From: Bacteroidales bacterium
GTDB lineage: Bacteria > Bacteroidota > Bacteroidia > Bacteroidales > 4484-276
NCBI GenBank assembly: GCA_014860585.1
Contig: JACZJL010000023.1
Coordinates: forward strand, 1-64,000
Direction: 5' to 3'
DNA: 64,000 nt
This document shows, in pieces, positions 1 to 6,982 of this stretch; the stretch's first letter is position 1; each line of letters starts with the position of its first letter. The translations under genes and the position numbers were made by a program. Under the pieces are notes generated by a model. It was not told the origin of the DNA. It did no database searches and worked only from the letters and a program-made list of their open reading frames with translations.

Positions 1-78
1 ATTGTTGCATTTGCTGCAGACAAACTTATCGTTTGGAGAAACTTTCTTTTTATCCTCTTTACAGCGCTTTTCTGCCAT
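1..78 (-). CDS. small Cys-containing protein, partial (cut by window edge)
   Basis: An open frame starts with ATG at 78 and runs without a stop off the left edge. The 26 visible residues are strongly basic and charged (MAEKRCKEDKKK at the start) and end in a CxxC pair (VCSKCNN), the beginning of a possible zinc-ribbon. Short proteins starting this way, with a KFVCxKC segment, occur in Bacteroidota and Desulfobacterota as uncharacterised proteins; that resemblance is from memory. Function is unknown. The composition and CxxC favour a real gene, but only the N-terminus is present. Confidence 0.5.
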   Translation of the reverse strand, partial: MAEKRCKEDKKKVSPNDKFVCSKCNN

Positions 79-385
79 GTGGGAGTATCTTATTTTTTAA
101 TCTCTTGCTTTTTTTGGCAGAATTTTCTGTCGAAGGCATCCATAGGAAAATGACAAATGTCAAATGACAAAAAAATACCAAATTTAAAAATTCAATTACC
201 CAAACTAATCCACATTCAGTGTTGCTTTAGGTGTTTGAATTTTTGATCCTTTGTACATTGTCCGAAGGACTCCTGTGGAGAATTTTATTTGTCCATAGGA
301 CTCATATTGAGAGATTTGTTTATTGTATTTTGTAATTTCTGATTTATCTAAATTAGGTAAAATGAGCTAATTGAACATCATGGAT
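79..385. other. intergenic region with short palindromes
   Basis: These 307 bases hold no convincing gene. The stretch is AT-rich and contains the string gacaaatgtcaaatgacaaa around 151. The only clear structure is the cluster of four short palindromes at 260-311, listed separately. Since genes on both sides are on the minus strand, it is the downstream region of the kinase-RapZ gene and the upstream region of the small Cys protein. Confidence 0.6.
260..311. repeat. cluster of four tandem mini-palindromes (REP-like)
   Basis: Four perfect palindromes of 4-bp arms and 3-nt loops lie in two composite copies: GTCCGAAGGAC (260-270) sharing its last base with CTCCTGTGGAG (270-280), then GTCCATAGGAC (291-301) sharing its last base with CTCATATTGAG (301-311). 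Each copy therefore has the form GTCC-n3-GGAC followed by CTCn-n3-nGAG. This resembles extragenic palindromic repeat units; whether it is repeated elsewhere in the genome cannot be seen here. Confidence 0.5.
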
Positions 386-1801
386 TTATTCTTGTTCACG
401 GTGTCGGAGCTGAACATCAACACCGGAAGTGCCCGTCAGTTTTTCTGAGAGCTTATCAGCACAATAGACCGAGCGATGCCGGCCACCGGTACAGCCAAAA
501 TTTACCATCAGATTGGTGAAGCCCCGCTCAGAGTAAACATCCACAGCCTGTTTTACCATCTGGTAAGCGCTTTCGATGAAATCAGTCACCTCCGGGTAAT
601 TTTGCAGAAAATCTCTCACCGGCTGGTCTATTCCGGTCAGGTGGACATATTCAGCATAACGACCAGGATTTGGCAGCGCTCTGCAATCGAAAACAAACCC
701 ACCGCCATTTCCGGATAAGTCAGCCGGAATCCCACGTTTGTAGGAAAAACTGTTGATTTGAAGGGTTAGCGAAGGATGTGTCATTTGTCTGAGGGTTTTA
801 CTTTCGAGGGTGGCCAACAAGCAGCGTTTGATTTCCGGAAGCTCATCCGGAATTTTGTTGTTTTCTAGCAGCCACCTGACATTGTTCAAAGCCAGGGGAA
901 TGCTCTCGAGAAAATGGCGCTTCCGCTCATGCAACCCCCTGAAGCCGTAAGCACCAAGTGTTTGCAAAACGCGAATCATTGCGAAGTTGTAAAAATGCGT
1001 ACGGAAATCTTTTACACTTTCGGGCTCAATTTTTCCGGCCTGCAAAATGTAATGATCAATTAACTCCTCCCTTACCTCTAAAGGAATTTCAGCCCGTGCC
1101 TGAAACAAAAGAGAAGCTACATCATAGTGCAGCGCTCCTTTCCGGCCTCCCTGGTAATCAATAAAATAAAGCTGTTTTTCTTTTAACATGATATTACGGG
1201 ACTGAAAATCGCGGTACACAAAAAAAGAATGATCGGCGGAAAGAAGGAGTTCGGTTAACTTGTGAAAATTCTGTTCAAGGCAAAACTCATCAAACGGGAT
1301 ATTGGCCAGTTTCAGGAAGTTGTATTTGAAATAATTGAGATCCCAGAGATAGGCTTGTGCATCAAATACCGGCGCCGGATGGCTGAGGGAAAAATCAATT
1401 GTTTTTCCCGCAATCATCTGAAAGCGGATCAGTTCGTCGAGAATCTGTTTATAGGTTTCTTTCATTTCATCGCCAAATCCTGCTTTTTGCCGGATTTCAT
1501 TCAGATGATCGAATAAAATTTTATCCCCTAAATCCTCCAAAAGGTAGCATGTATAATCTTCATTCACCAGGTAAATTTCAGGAACACTTAACCCAAAATC
1601 AAAAAAGTGCTGCGTAAAAGAAATGAATGCCCTGTTTTCGGCTAACTGATCATAATAGGCGCCGATTGCGGTTTTGCCTCTGCCGGTCATCCTGAAATAG
1701 CGCCGGTAGGAGCCGGATTGCTGCAAAGGAGTGACCTGTTCGGGTTCAATACCCGACCATTGATGAAACAAACGACTTAAATTTTCGATAATCTGGTTCA
1801 T
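386..1801 (-). CDS. APH-family (AmgK-like) kinase fused to RapZ C-terminal domain
   Basis: This 471-residue protein has two parts. Residues about 1-335 are an aminoglycoside/choline-phosphotransferase-type kinase fold, with the catalytic loop YRDFQSRN (Asp198, Asn203) and metal-binding IDYQ (Asp215); the family includes AmgK, which phosphorylates N-acetylmuramate/N-acetylglucosamine at the anomeric carbon. Residues about 345-468 match the C-terminal domain of the RNase adapter RapZ, with GCTGGRHRSV at 436-445 and a terminal RHRE. The RapZ N-terminal P-loop kinase domain is absent. The frame is open to 1954, but homology begins only at Met 1801 and upstream residues look non-coding. A role in cell-wall sugar recycling or sensing is an inference from both domains; substrate is unknown. 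The stop is followed by the palindrome-rich gap. Confidence 0.85.
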   Translation of the reverse strand: MNQIIENLSRLFHQWSGIEPEQVTPLQQSGSYRRYFRMTGRGKTAIGAYYDQLAENRAFISFTQHFFDFGLSVPEIYLVNEDYTCYLLEDLGDKILFDHLNEIRQKAGFGDEMKETYKQILDELIRFQMIAGKTIDFSLSHPAPVFDAQAYLWDLNYFKYNFLKLANIPFDEFCLEQNFHKLTELLLSADHSFFVYRDFQSRNIMLKEKQLYFIDYQGGRKGALHYDVASLLFQARAEIPLEVREELIDHYILQAGKIEPESVKDFRTHFYNFAMIRVLQTLGAYGFRGLHERKRHFLESIPLALNNVRWLLENNKIPDELPEIKRCLLATLESKTLRQMTHPSLTLQINSFSYKRGIPADLSGNGGGFVFDCRALPNPGRYAEYVHLTGIDQPVRDFLQNYPEVTDFIESAYQMVKQAVDVYSERGFTNLMVNFGCTGGRHRSVYCADKLSEKLTGTSGVDVQLRHREQE

Positions 1802-2005
1802 TGATGAGTAGCTGAAAACTTCCAAAGAAAATTGCCCTGACAAATTGTTAGAGTGAATTCTACCATAATTGGTTTCAAAAAAATATCTGTAAAAGCATGG
1901 TTCAAAACACTTTTGGCAAAAATAGTTTAAAATTGCAGAGCGCTGATCAAACATTTGTCAGATAAAATCATAACTAGCTGAAAAAAAAACACTTACAATT
2001 TAAAC

Positions 2006-2032
2006 TTTGAAGGAAATTTAATTCTACATTTG
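2006..2032 (+). promoter_or_regulatory. candidate Bacteroidota promoter for the 2074 gene
   Basis: TACATTTG at 2025-2032 fits the TAnnTTTG -7 consensus, with TTTG at 2006-2009 upstream. The 15-nt gap is shorter than the usual 19, so the -33 assignment is uncertain. Start codon is 42 nt downstream of the -7 box. Confidence 0.35.
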
Positions 2033-2073
2033 TAAATTCTTTCACTTCCATAATTTTCAAAAAACACTCAAAA

Positions 2074-3465
2074 ATGAAAAAATTAAACCTTTTCCTGCTC
2101 ATGCTTCTGCTTGTAACCTTTTCCACTACATTGTCGGCGCAATGGCTTTACTCACTCCCGCAGCCATTTACCGATTCACCCTCACACAAAGCAAATGCGC
2201 ACCTGGGATATGCCTATGGACTTGGTTGGATTGTTTTGTGGGAGCAATACACTGACACTACTTCAACAGCCATTTGGTACAAAAAATACCTTACGGGCGA
2301 TGACCCCGTTGAATTAATCGCCGAGCCTGGAATACATTTCAGGCGACCAACTTTGATTTCAAATTGGAATGATAACTCAGCTTTGGTAATTTTTGAAAAA
2401 GTCAGCAATGGTAAAAGTCAGCTTTATACCATCGAAGTTGGCAACAACGGCTATCAGTCTGATACCATACCATTTTGGACATCAGGTTACCAAAATCACG
2501 AACTCACCACCACAGAATATTTTTGGGTAGCCTGGAATTCGGATGAATATCTTCTTGCATCCAAAAAGATTTATGTTAACGGGGTATGGACATTTTCTGC
2601 TCCCGACACCGTTGCTTTTGGCGAAATCAGCCAACCTAATTTCGAAATATCGAACTGGAGGTTATACTGGATTGAAAAGGATTCGCTGGAGGATCATATA
2701 GCGTACGCACTATATTCATATTCATCAGGTTGGGGGGCGCCTCAAACATTAATCGCTGAACCGGAGATTAGCAAAAAAAATACACGATGGACGCATGATG
2801 GTGTGGTATCATGGTCTTACAAAAATGACGAACAATGGCAAATCAACAATTATCAGTATGATTACAATTCCGGGGAGTTTTATCCATTAAATCTGATCGA
2901 AGATGAACCTTTTGACTTTGCTGTTTGGTCAGCGCCAGCTATTAGTAAATCAGACATTTTTGAACTGAACTTTTACACATTGGCCTATCCAAAAGTGGTG
3001 GGCGACTACAAAGAATTATTCGCTTATGAACATTGGTGGGGAAGCGGAGAATCCTACCAGTTAAGTTTTTTAAACACCGAATGCCGGAACCCTTCATATC
3101 ATGACGGAGAACCTGAATCAGACTATGCCATTTATGTTTATCTGATTTGGGAAGCCGAAATCGAAGGCTTTTGGCAATTGTATTATTCCCGGTTTTCTTT
3201 TGGCTGGAGTAATGTTGAAGAACATCAGTTGTTATCTGAGGTAACCATCTCGCCAAATCCTGCAGCCAGCCATATTTTCATTCAAAATCAAAAAGAAATT
3301 CCGATTTTAATCAGTATTTATGATACTAAAGGAATCCTGATTTATGAAAATCAAAGTAGTTCAATTGAGGCGTCCGTCCCGGTTCATAATTGGCCAAGAG
3401 GACTTTACGTTGTCAACATCCTCAGCGGCAGCAGTCAGCTTTCCAAAAAAATAGTCCTGAAATAA
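2074..3465 (+). CDS. T9SS-sorted secreted protein of unknown function
   Basis: The 463-residue product starts with a classical signal peptide (basic MKK, hydrophobic run, cleavage near LSA-QW at about residue 23) and ends with a type IX secretion Por sorting domain of about 75 residues: ISPNPA near residue 391, a YDTKG turn, an RGLYVV strand and the final KKIVLK. The middle 300 residues are rich in Trp and Tyr and carry short recurring strands, consistent with an all-beta, possibly propeller-like fold, but no named domain is recognisable. It should be exported across the outer membrane and retained on the surface or released. It stands alone between a divergent kinase gene and a lipoprotein gene with its own promoter. 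Confidence 0.85.
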   Translation: MKKLNLFLLMLLLVTFSTTLSAQWLYSLPQPFTDSPSHKANAHLGYAYGLGWIVLWEQYTDTTSTAIWYKKYLTGDDPVELIAEPGIHFRRPTLISNWNDNSALVIFEKVSNGKSQLYTIEVGNNGYQSDTIPFWTSGYQNHELTTTEYFWVAWNSDEYLLASKKIYVNGVWTFSAPDTVAFGEISQPNFEISNWRLYWIEKDSLEDHIAYALYSYSSGWGAPQTLIAEPEISKKNTRWTHDGVVSWSYKNDEQWQINNYQYDYNSGEFYPLNLIEDEPFDFAVWSAPAISKSDIFELNFYTLAYPKVVGDYKELFAYEHWWGSGESYQLSFLNTECRNPSYHDGEPESDYAIYVYLIWEAEIEGFWQLYYSRFSFGWSNVEEHQLLSEVTISPNPAASHIFIQNQKEIPILISIYDTKGILIYENQSSSIEASVPVHNWPRGLYVVNILSGSSQLSKKIVLK

Positions 3466-3558
3466 TTTCCTTTTCGGAAAATCGGTCAAAAGGTTGACGT
3501 AACAAAAAACCTGAGGGGATTGAATTTTATCCTGACAGGTTAAAAATGGCTTCTTTCG

Positions 3559-3592
3559 TTGCAAAGTGGTTTAGGAGAAATTCCTAATTTTG
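3559..3592 (+). promoter_or_regulatory. candidate promoter for the thioredoxin-like lipoprotein gene
   Basis: TAATTTTG at 3585-3592 is a perfect match to the Bacteroidota -7 consensus. TTG at 3559-3561 lies 23 nt upstream as a possible -33 element. The start codon follows 39 nt downstream. Confidence 0.5.
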
Positions 3593-3631
3593 CCGAAATT
3601 TTAAATGTGAATCTTAATCAATAAGTAAATT

Positions 3632-4363
3632 ATGAAAAGTATCTCAAATTATTTGATAATCATTGCAATTGCTGCCATGTTTGCTGCATGCGCCGGTGAA
3701 AGCAAACCGGTCGGCGAACAAGCAGCTACTCAGGAGCAAGCGCCCAATCAAACTATTGTTGCTGAGAAACAAATACAATCTGCTGAACAGCAAACCCAGG
3801 CTTTGCCGGGCACACAGCCACAGGCTACTGCATCAGCTCAGACACCGCAAACAACCATTACCCAGCCTCCACAAAATCAAACTGCCTCCGGCAGCACTTC
3901 TGGCGAAATTATCATTGGTAACGAAATTGGCAACGACCTTGGCGATTTTGTGAATTACAGCCCCGACAGCACATTGCTGAAGTTGAGCAGTCTGCGTGGA
4001 AAACTTGTGATGGTTGTGCTCTGGAACTCACTTTGTCATCACTGCGTTGTTGACAATGAAAAACTTCGTGAGAGCTACAACAAGTTCAACAATAAAAATT
4101 TTAAGCATGGGAAAGGTTTCGAGATTTATACCATAGGACTTGACAAAGAGCGCGAAACATGGATCCAGGCTTTGAATGAAAAGAAATATCCCTGGAAAAA
4201 CAATGTGTATGTGATTGATAGCTGGAAAGACCGTGATGTCCGCTTTTTCGGGATTAAAAACCTGCCGGGCTATTTTCTCATTGACCGTGATGGAATTGTT
4301 GTCAATAAAATGTTCACGGCTGATGAACTGGACGGGATTCTTCAGGGTTATCTGGTGAATTAG
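3632..4363 (+). CDS. thioredoxin-like (TlpA/AhpC-TSA-type) lipoprotein
   Basis: A 243-residue lipoprotein: hydrophobic signal followed by a lipobox ending at Cys20 (MFAAC). Residues about 21-90 form a Gln/Thr/Pro/Ala-rich low-complexity linker. From about residue 92 it has a thioredoxin-fold domain of the TlpA/ResA type with the redox pair CHHC at 135-138 preceded by LWNSL, and the cis-proline-type segment LPGYFLID near 225. It is likely anchored in the inner or outer membrane facing the periplasm and acts as a thiol-disulfide oxidoreductase. The active-site dipeptide HH is unlike the CPPC or CEPC of many TlpA/ResA proteins, and His-His would predict a more oxidising redox couple, as in DsbA-type CPHC; this is inference. 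It is monocistronic between two promoters. Confidence 0.85.
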   Translation: MKSISNYLIIIAIAAMFAACAGESKPVGEQAATQEQAPNQTIVAEKQIQSAEQQTQALPGTQPQATASAQTPQTTITQPPQNQTASGSTSGEIIIGNEIGNDLGDFVNYSPDSTLLKLSSLRGKLVMVVLWNSLCHHCVVDNEKLRESYNKFNNKNFKHGKGFEIYTIGLDKERETWIQALNEKKYPWKNNVYVIDSWKDRDVRFFGIKNLPGYFLIDRDGIVVNKMFTADELDGILQGYLVN

Positions 4364-4385
4364 AATTATTTTAATTGATCAGTTG

Positions 4386-4415
4386 TTGTTTAATAAAAAA
4401 ACAATTGTACTTTTG
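4386..4415 (+). promoter_or_regulatory. promoter of rpsT
   Basis: TTG at 4386-4388, a 19-nt gap, and TACTTTTG at 4408-4415 give an essentially ideal Bacteroidota -33/-7 promoter. The start codon of rpsT lies 70 nt downstream, leaving a leader of about 65 nt. Confidence 0.65.
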
Positions 4416-4485
4416 CAGCCCAATTTTTTCGTGTGAAAAATAGAGTAAACTAATTTAACGTACTGAATTTAAATTTTTTAGATAG

Positions 4486-4746
4486 ATGGCAAATCATAAA
4501 TCCGCTTTAAAAAGAATCAGGGCAAACAAGATCAAGCAAATGCGCAATCGCTACCATGCCAAGACCATGCGCAATGCAATTAAGAAATTCAGATCGCTTA
4601 ACGATCCTGAAGCAGCTAAAGAACAATTCCCAAAGCTGGTTTCGATCATTGACAAGAACGCCAAGCGTAACATTATTCACAAGAACAAAGCTTCCAACCT
4701 GAAATCGAAGTTGTCGAAAAAATTGGTTGTTACTGTTGCTGAGTAA
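4486..4746 (+). CDS. rpsT: 30S ribosomal protein S20
   Basis: The 86-residue basic protein begins MANHKSALKRIRANKIK and matches bacterial S20 along its full length, which is the normal size. S20 binds the 5' domain of 16S rRNA early in 30S assembly. Its own promoter lies upstream and a clear hairpin terminator follows, so it is a single-gene transcript. Confidence 0.97.
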   Translation: MANHKSALKRIRANKIKQMRNRYHAKTMRNAIKKFRSLNDPEAAKEQFPKLVSIIDKNAKRNIIHKNKASNLKSKLSKKLVVTVAE

Positions 4747-4769
4747 AAACAAAATCAACATATTGACCA

Positions 4770-4802
4770 GCCTCTATTGTTTCGGCATTAGAGGCTTTTT
4801 TT
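4770..4802 (+). terminator. intrinsic terminator after rpsT
   Basis: GCCTCTA at 4770-4776 pairs with TAGAGGC at 4789-4795, extended inside by a TG/CA pair, and is followed by seven T residues (4796-4802). Confidence 0.85.
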
Positions 4803-4831
4803 GTTTTAGTTAATCATTAACAACCATCCTC

Positions 4832-5530
4832 ATGGACGAAAACACCCAAAGAGCCTCCATCAAAAATTGGTCGGAAGACGACCGGCCACGGGAGAAGCTG
4901 CTCCTGAAAGGTAAAGGATCGCTAAGCGATGCTGAATTGATCGCTATTTTGATTGCTTCAGGAAACAAGGATGAATCGGCGGTTGACCTCTCCAAACGAA
5001 TATTGAAAAGCGTTGACAATAACCTGATCGAACTGTCAAAGCTGACCGTGAATGACCTGAAGAAATTTAAGGGAATAGGTGAAGCCAAAGCCATAACCAT
5101 AGCTGCAGCGATGGAACTTGGCAATCGTCGCCGAGGCGCCGAAGTAATGGACAGGAAAAGAATCATAACCAGCCACGACGCCTTTGAAGTAATGCAGATG
5201 CACATTGGCGATCCAAACTACGAGTACTTTTTTGTGATCTTGCTCAATCAGGCCGGAAAGATCATCAGAACGCTGAACATCAGCGAAGGCGGGATTACAG
5301 GAACTGTAGTTGATCCGAAAAAAGTATTTAAACTTGCTATCGAAAACAATGCTACTTCAATCATACTCGGACATAATCACCCCTCCGGGAGTGTTTTGCC
5401 AAGCGAACAGGATAAAAAACTGACCATTAAAATTAAGGAAGCAGGAAAGTTTCTTGAAATCGCTGTACTCGACCATGTCATCATTGGTTCAGAACAATAC
5501 TATTCTTTTGCCGACAGCGGTGAAATGTAA
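4832..5530 (+). CDS. radC: RadC/MPN+ JAB-domain protein
   Basis: A full-length 232-residue RadC. The N-terminal part has a helix-hairpin-helix segment (LKKFKGIGEAKAITI, about residues 70-85). The C-terminal JAB/MPN+ domain has the metal motif GHNHPSG...D around residues 182-200. The family was once called a DNA repair protein, but its biochemical role is unsettled. The SIKNWSEDDRPREKLL start is typical. It sits between the rpsT terminator and a convergent deacetylase-like gene 14 nt away. Confidence 0.95.
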   Translation: MDENTQRASIKNWSEDDRPREKLLLKGKGSLSDAELIAILIASGNKDESAVDLSKRILKSVDNNLIELSKLTVNDLKKFKGIGEAKAITIAAAMELGNRRRGAEVMDRKRIITSHDAFEVMQMHIGDPNYEYFFVILLNQAGKIIRTLNISEGGITGTVVDPKKVFKLAIENNATSIILGHNHPSGSVLPSEQDKKLTIKIKEAGKFLEIAVLDHVIIGSEQYYSFADSGEM

Positions 5531-5544
5531 GGCTCAGGCAAGAC

Positions 5545-6852
5545 TCAGCCAACAGCGTACCTGATCATTTCCACATACAACGCCTGCCACCCCTCCCATC
5601 GTTTCAGATCATTGAGTGACTCGTTGTGCCACAGACTGATAAATGTTCCATCCACCGCCTTTACTTCATCAATGATTTCGCGGATGATTTCCAGTGATTC
5701 TGCCGGTTCCTTTTGCACGTAATCTTTCAATGTACCATCCATCACAGCAAAGGGGTGCACGCGAAGCATGGTTTCGGTTTCCAGATCAAGATCATAAAAA
5801 TAATACGTATCACAGATGCCGGCACGGAAGCCGGGCAGCGAGGCATAACCCATGGTGTAATCATCGGTAATATCAGCTTGAATCAGGTTTCGGTAGGTTA
5901 CCGGAAAGTTAAGCCTGAGAAAGTGTTGCCGGCTTTTGGTAATCTCGCGGTTCAGTATGCCCGAAAGACGGTTTACCTCTGTGTTGAGGCGCTGAAAACT
6001 TGTATTGGCGCCGAATGAAGGATGAATCCCAACTTCAGCATAATCAGCCAACGATTTGATCAGTCGTTGAAAGTTGGCATTGTTCACTGGCAAATTCTTG
6101 TCAAATTCACCATAATCAGCCATCAAAATAAAATATATCGGGTGCAGGTGAAACTCCTTTTGAAGAGAAAGTTGAAAGTCGTACGTATCAAAAGGGTCTT
6201 CCTGTCGCCCGACCAGCACCCTGAAACGTTCTTTGATTTCTTTAAAATCAAGGTTAAAAATATTACGCCCGGTAGCGGCAACATTCCTTACGACACCTTT
6301 GTGTAAAAATGCGTAAGCCGAATCAATGTCAAGGGTTGGCCTGAAACGAAACTGGCGTTTCCTGAACCTGAGTCCGGGAAATTTTTCTTTTAACAAATCT
6401 CTGATCTGATAAGCCCAAATGTTGATCAAAGGCTTTTGCAGAAAGTCGTTTTTAGCCGAAAAACTTTCGATGGCATCAAACCGGCCAAAACGATCCTTTT
6501 TGTAAGGAAGATACTCCTCGTAACGGGTCACAAGGTAAAATGCCGCCGCAAAGGGATCGAACGGGAAAACGGATGTATGATCATGAACGGGGTAAAAAGC
6601 TTTGATCCCATTGTACGTAAAGACGCTCAATTCCTGGCCTTCGATGCCCGTCTTGAAGAGTAATTCGGCAGGAAAAAAATGAAGGCAGCCTTCAGCATGT
6701 TCTTTTGAATAATTGATTTTGGCGCCATGGAATGACCGGAATGTTTCCATGTTCGAAGTCATCTCATAGTTAGTGGCCAGTATCTGATCAAAATAGAGTT
6801 TAAAAATGTAGCCTATCCTCTTGGTGATTCGTGGTGTATAGACAAGGATCAT
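5545..6852 (-). CDS. polysaccharide deacetylase-like protein
   Basis: The product (435 residues from Met 6852; the frame opens at 6909) matches a Bacteroidota family annotated as polysaccharide deacetylase family protein with a family-specific N-terminal domain. The N-terminal 170 residues are that conserved extension; the NodB-like part starts near RPTLDIDSAYAF, where the two Asp are candidate metal/catalytic residues, followed by GIHPSFG and, near the C-terminus, SLWHNESL. No signal peptide is visible, so it is probably cytoplasmic. The substrate is unknown; a carbohydrate amide or ester is likely from the fold. I prefer the second Met because the first 19 residues are unconserved-looking and the upstream gap then has room for divergent promoters. 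Confidence 0.75.
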   Translation of the reverse strand: MILVYTPRITKRIGYIFKLYFDQILATNYEMTSNMETFRSFHGAKINYSKEHAEGCLHFFPAELLFKTGIEGQELSVFTYNGIKAFYPVHDHTSVFPFDPFAAAFYLVTRYEEYLPYKKDRFGRFDAIESFSAKNDFLQKPLINIWAYQIRDLLKEKFPGLRFRKRQFRFRPTLDIDSAYAFLHKGVVRNVAATGRNIFNLDFKEIKERFRVLVGRQEDPFDTYDFQLSLQKEFHLHPIYFILMADYGEFDKNLPVNNANFQRLIKSLADYAEVGIHPSFGANTSFQRLNTEVNRLSGILNREITKSRQHFLRLNFPVTYRNLIQADITDDYTMGYASLPGFRAGICDTYYFYDLDLETETMLRVHPFAVMDGTLKDYVQKEPAESLEIIREIIDEVKAVDGTFISLWHNESLNDLKRWEGWQALYVEMIRYAVG

Positions 6853-6951
6853 TTGAATGTGTTTTCCGGACAAAAATAATTCATTTTTTTCACCACCCGA
6901 TCGTATCACTCCCGGCGATGCTATTGGTAAATCACTTTGCCCAAAAATAAC

Positions 6952-6959
6952 TACTTTTG
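6952..6959 (+). promoter_or_regulatory. candidate -7 box upstream of dnaX
   Basis: TACTTTTG at 6952-6959 matches the -7 consensus and lies 23 nt before the dnaX start. No well-spaced -33 TTTG is seen; TTG at 6924-6926 is 25 nt away. Confidence 0.45.
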
Positions 6960-6982
6960 GGCTTTCAATTTCAAGTTATTAA

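Noticed and set aside
386-1954. Long form of the kinase-RapZ protein starting at 1954
   Set aside because: The first 51 residues have unlikely composition (many Phe, Tyr, Cys), family similarity begins at Met 1801, and the gap is needed for divergent promoters.
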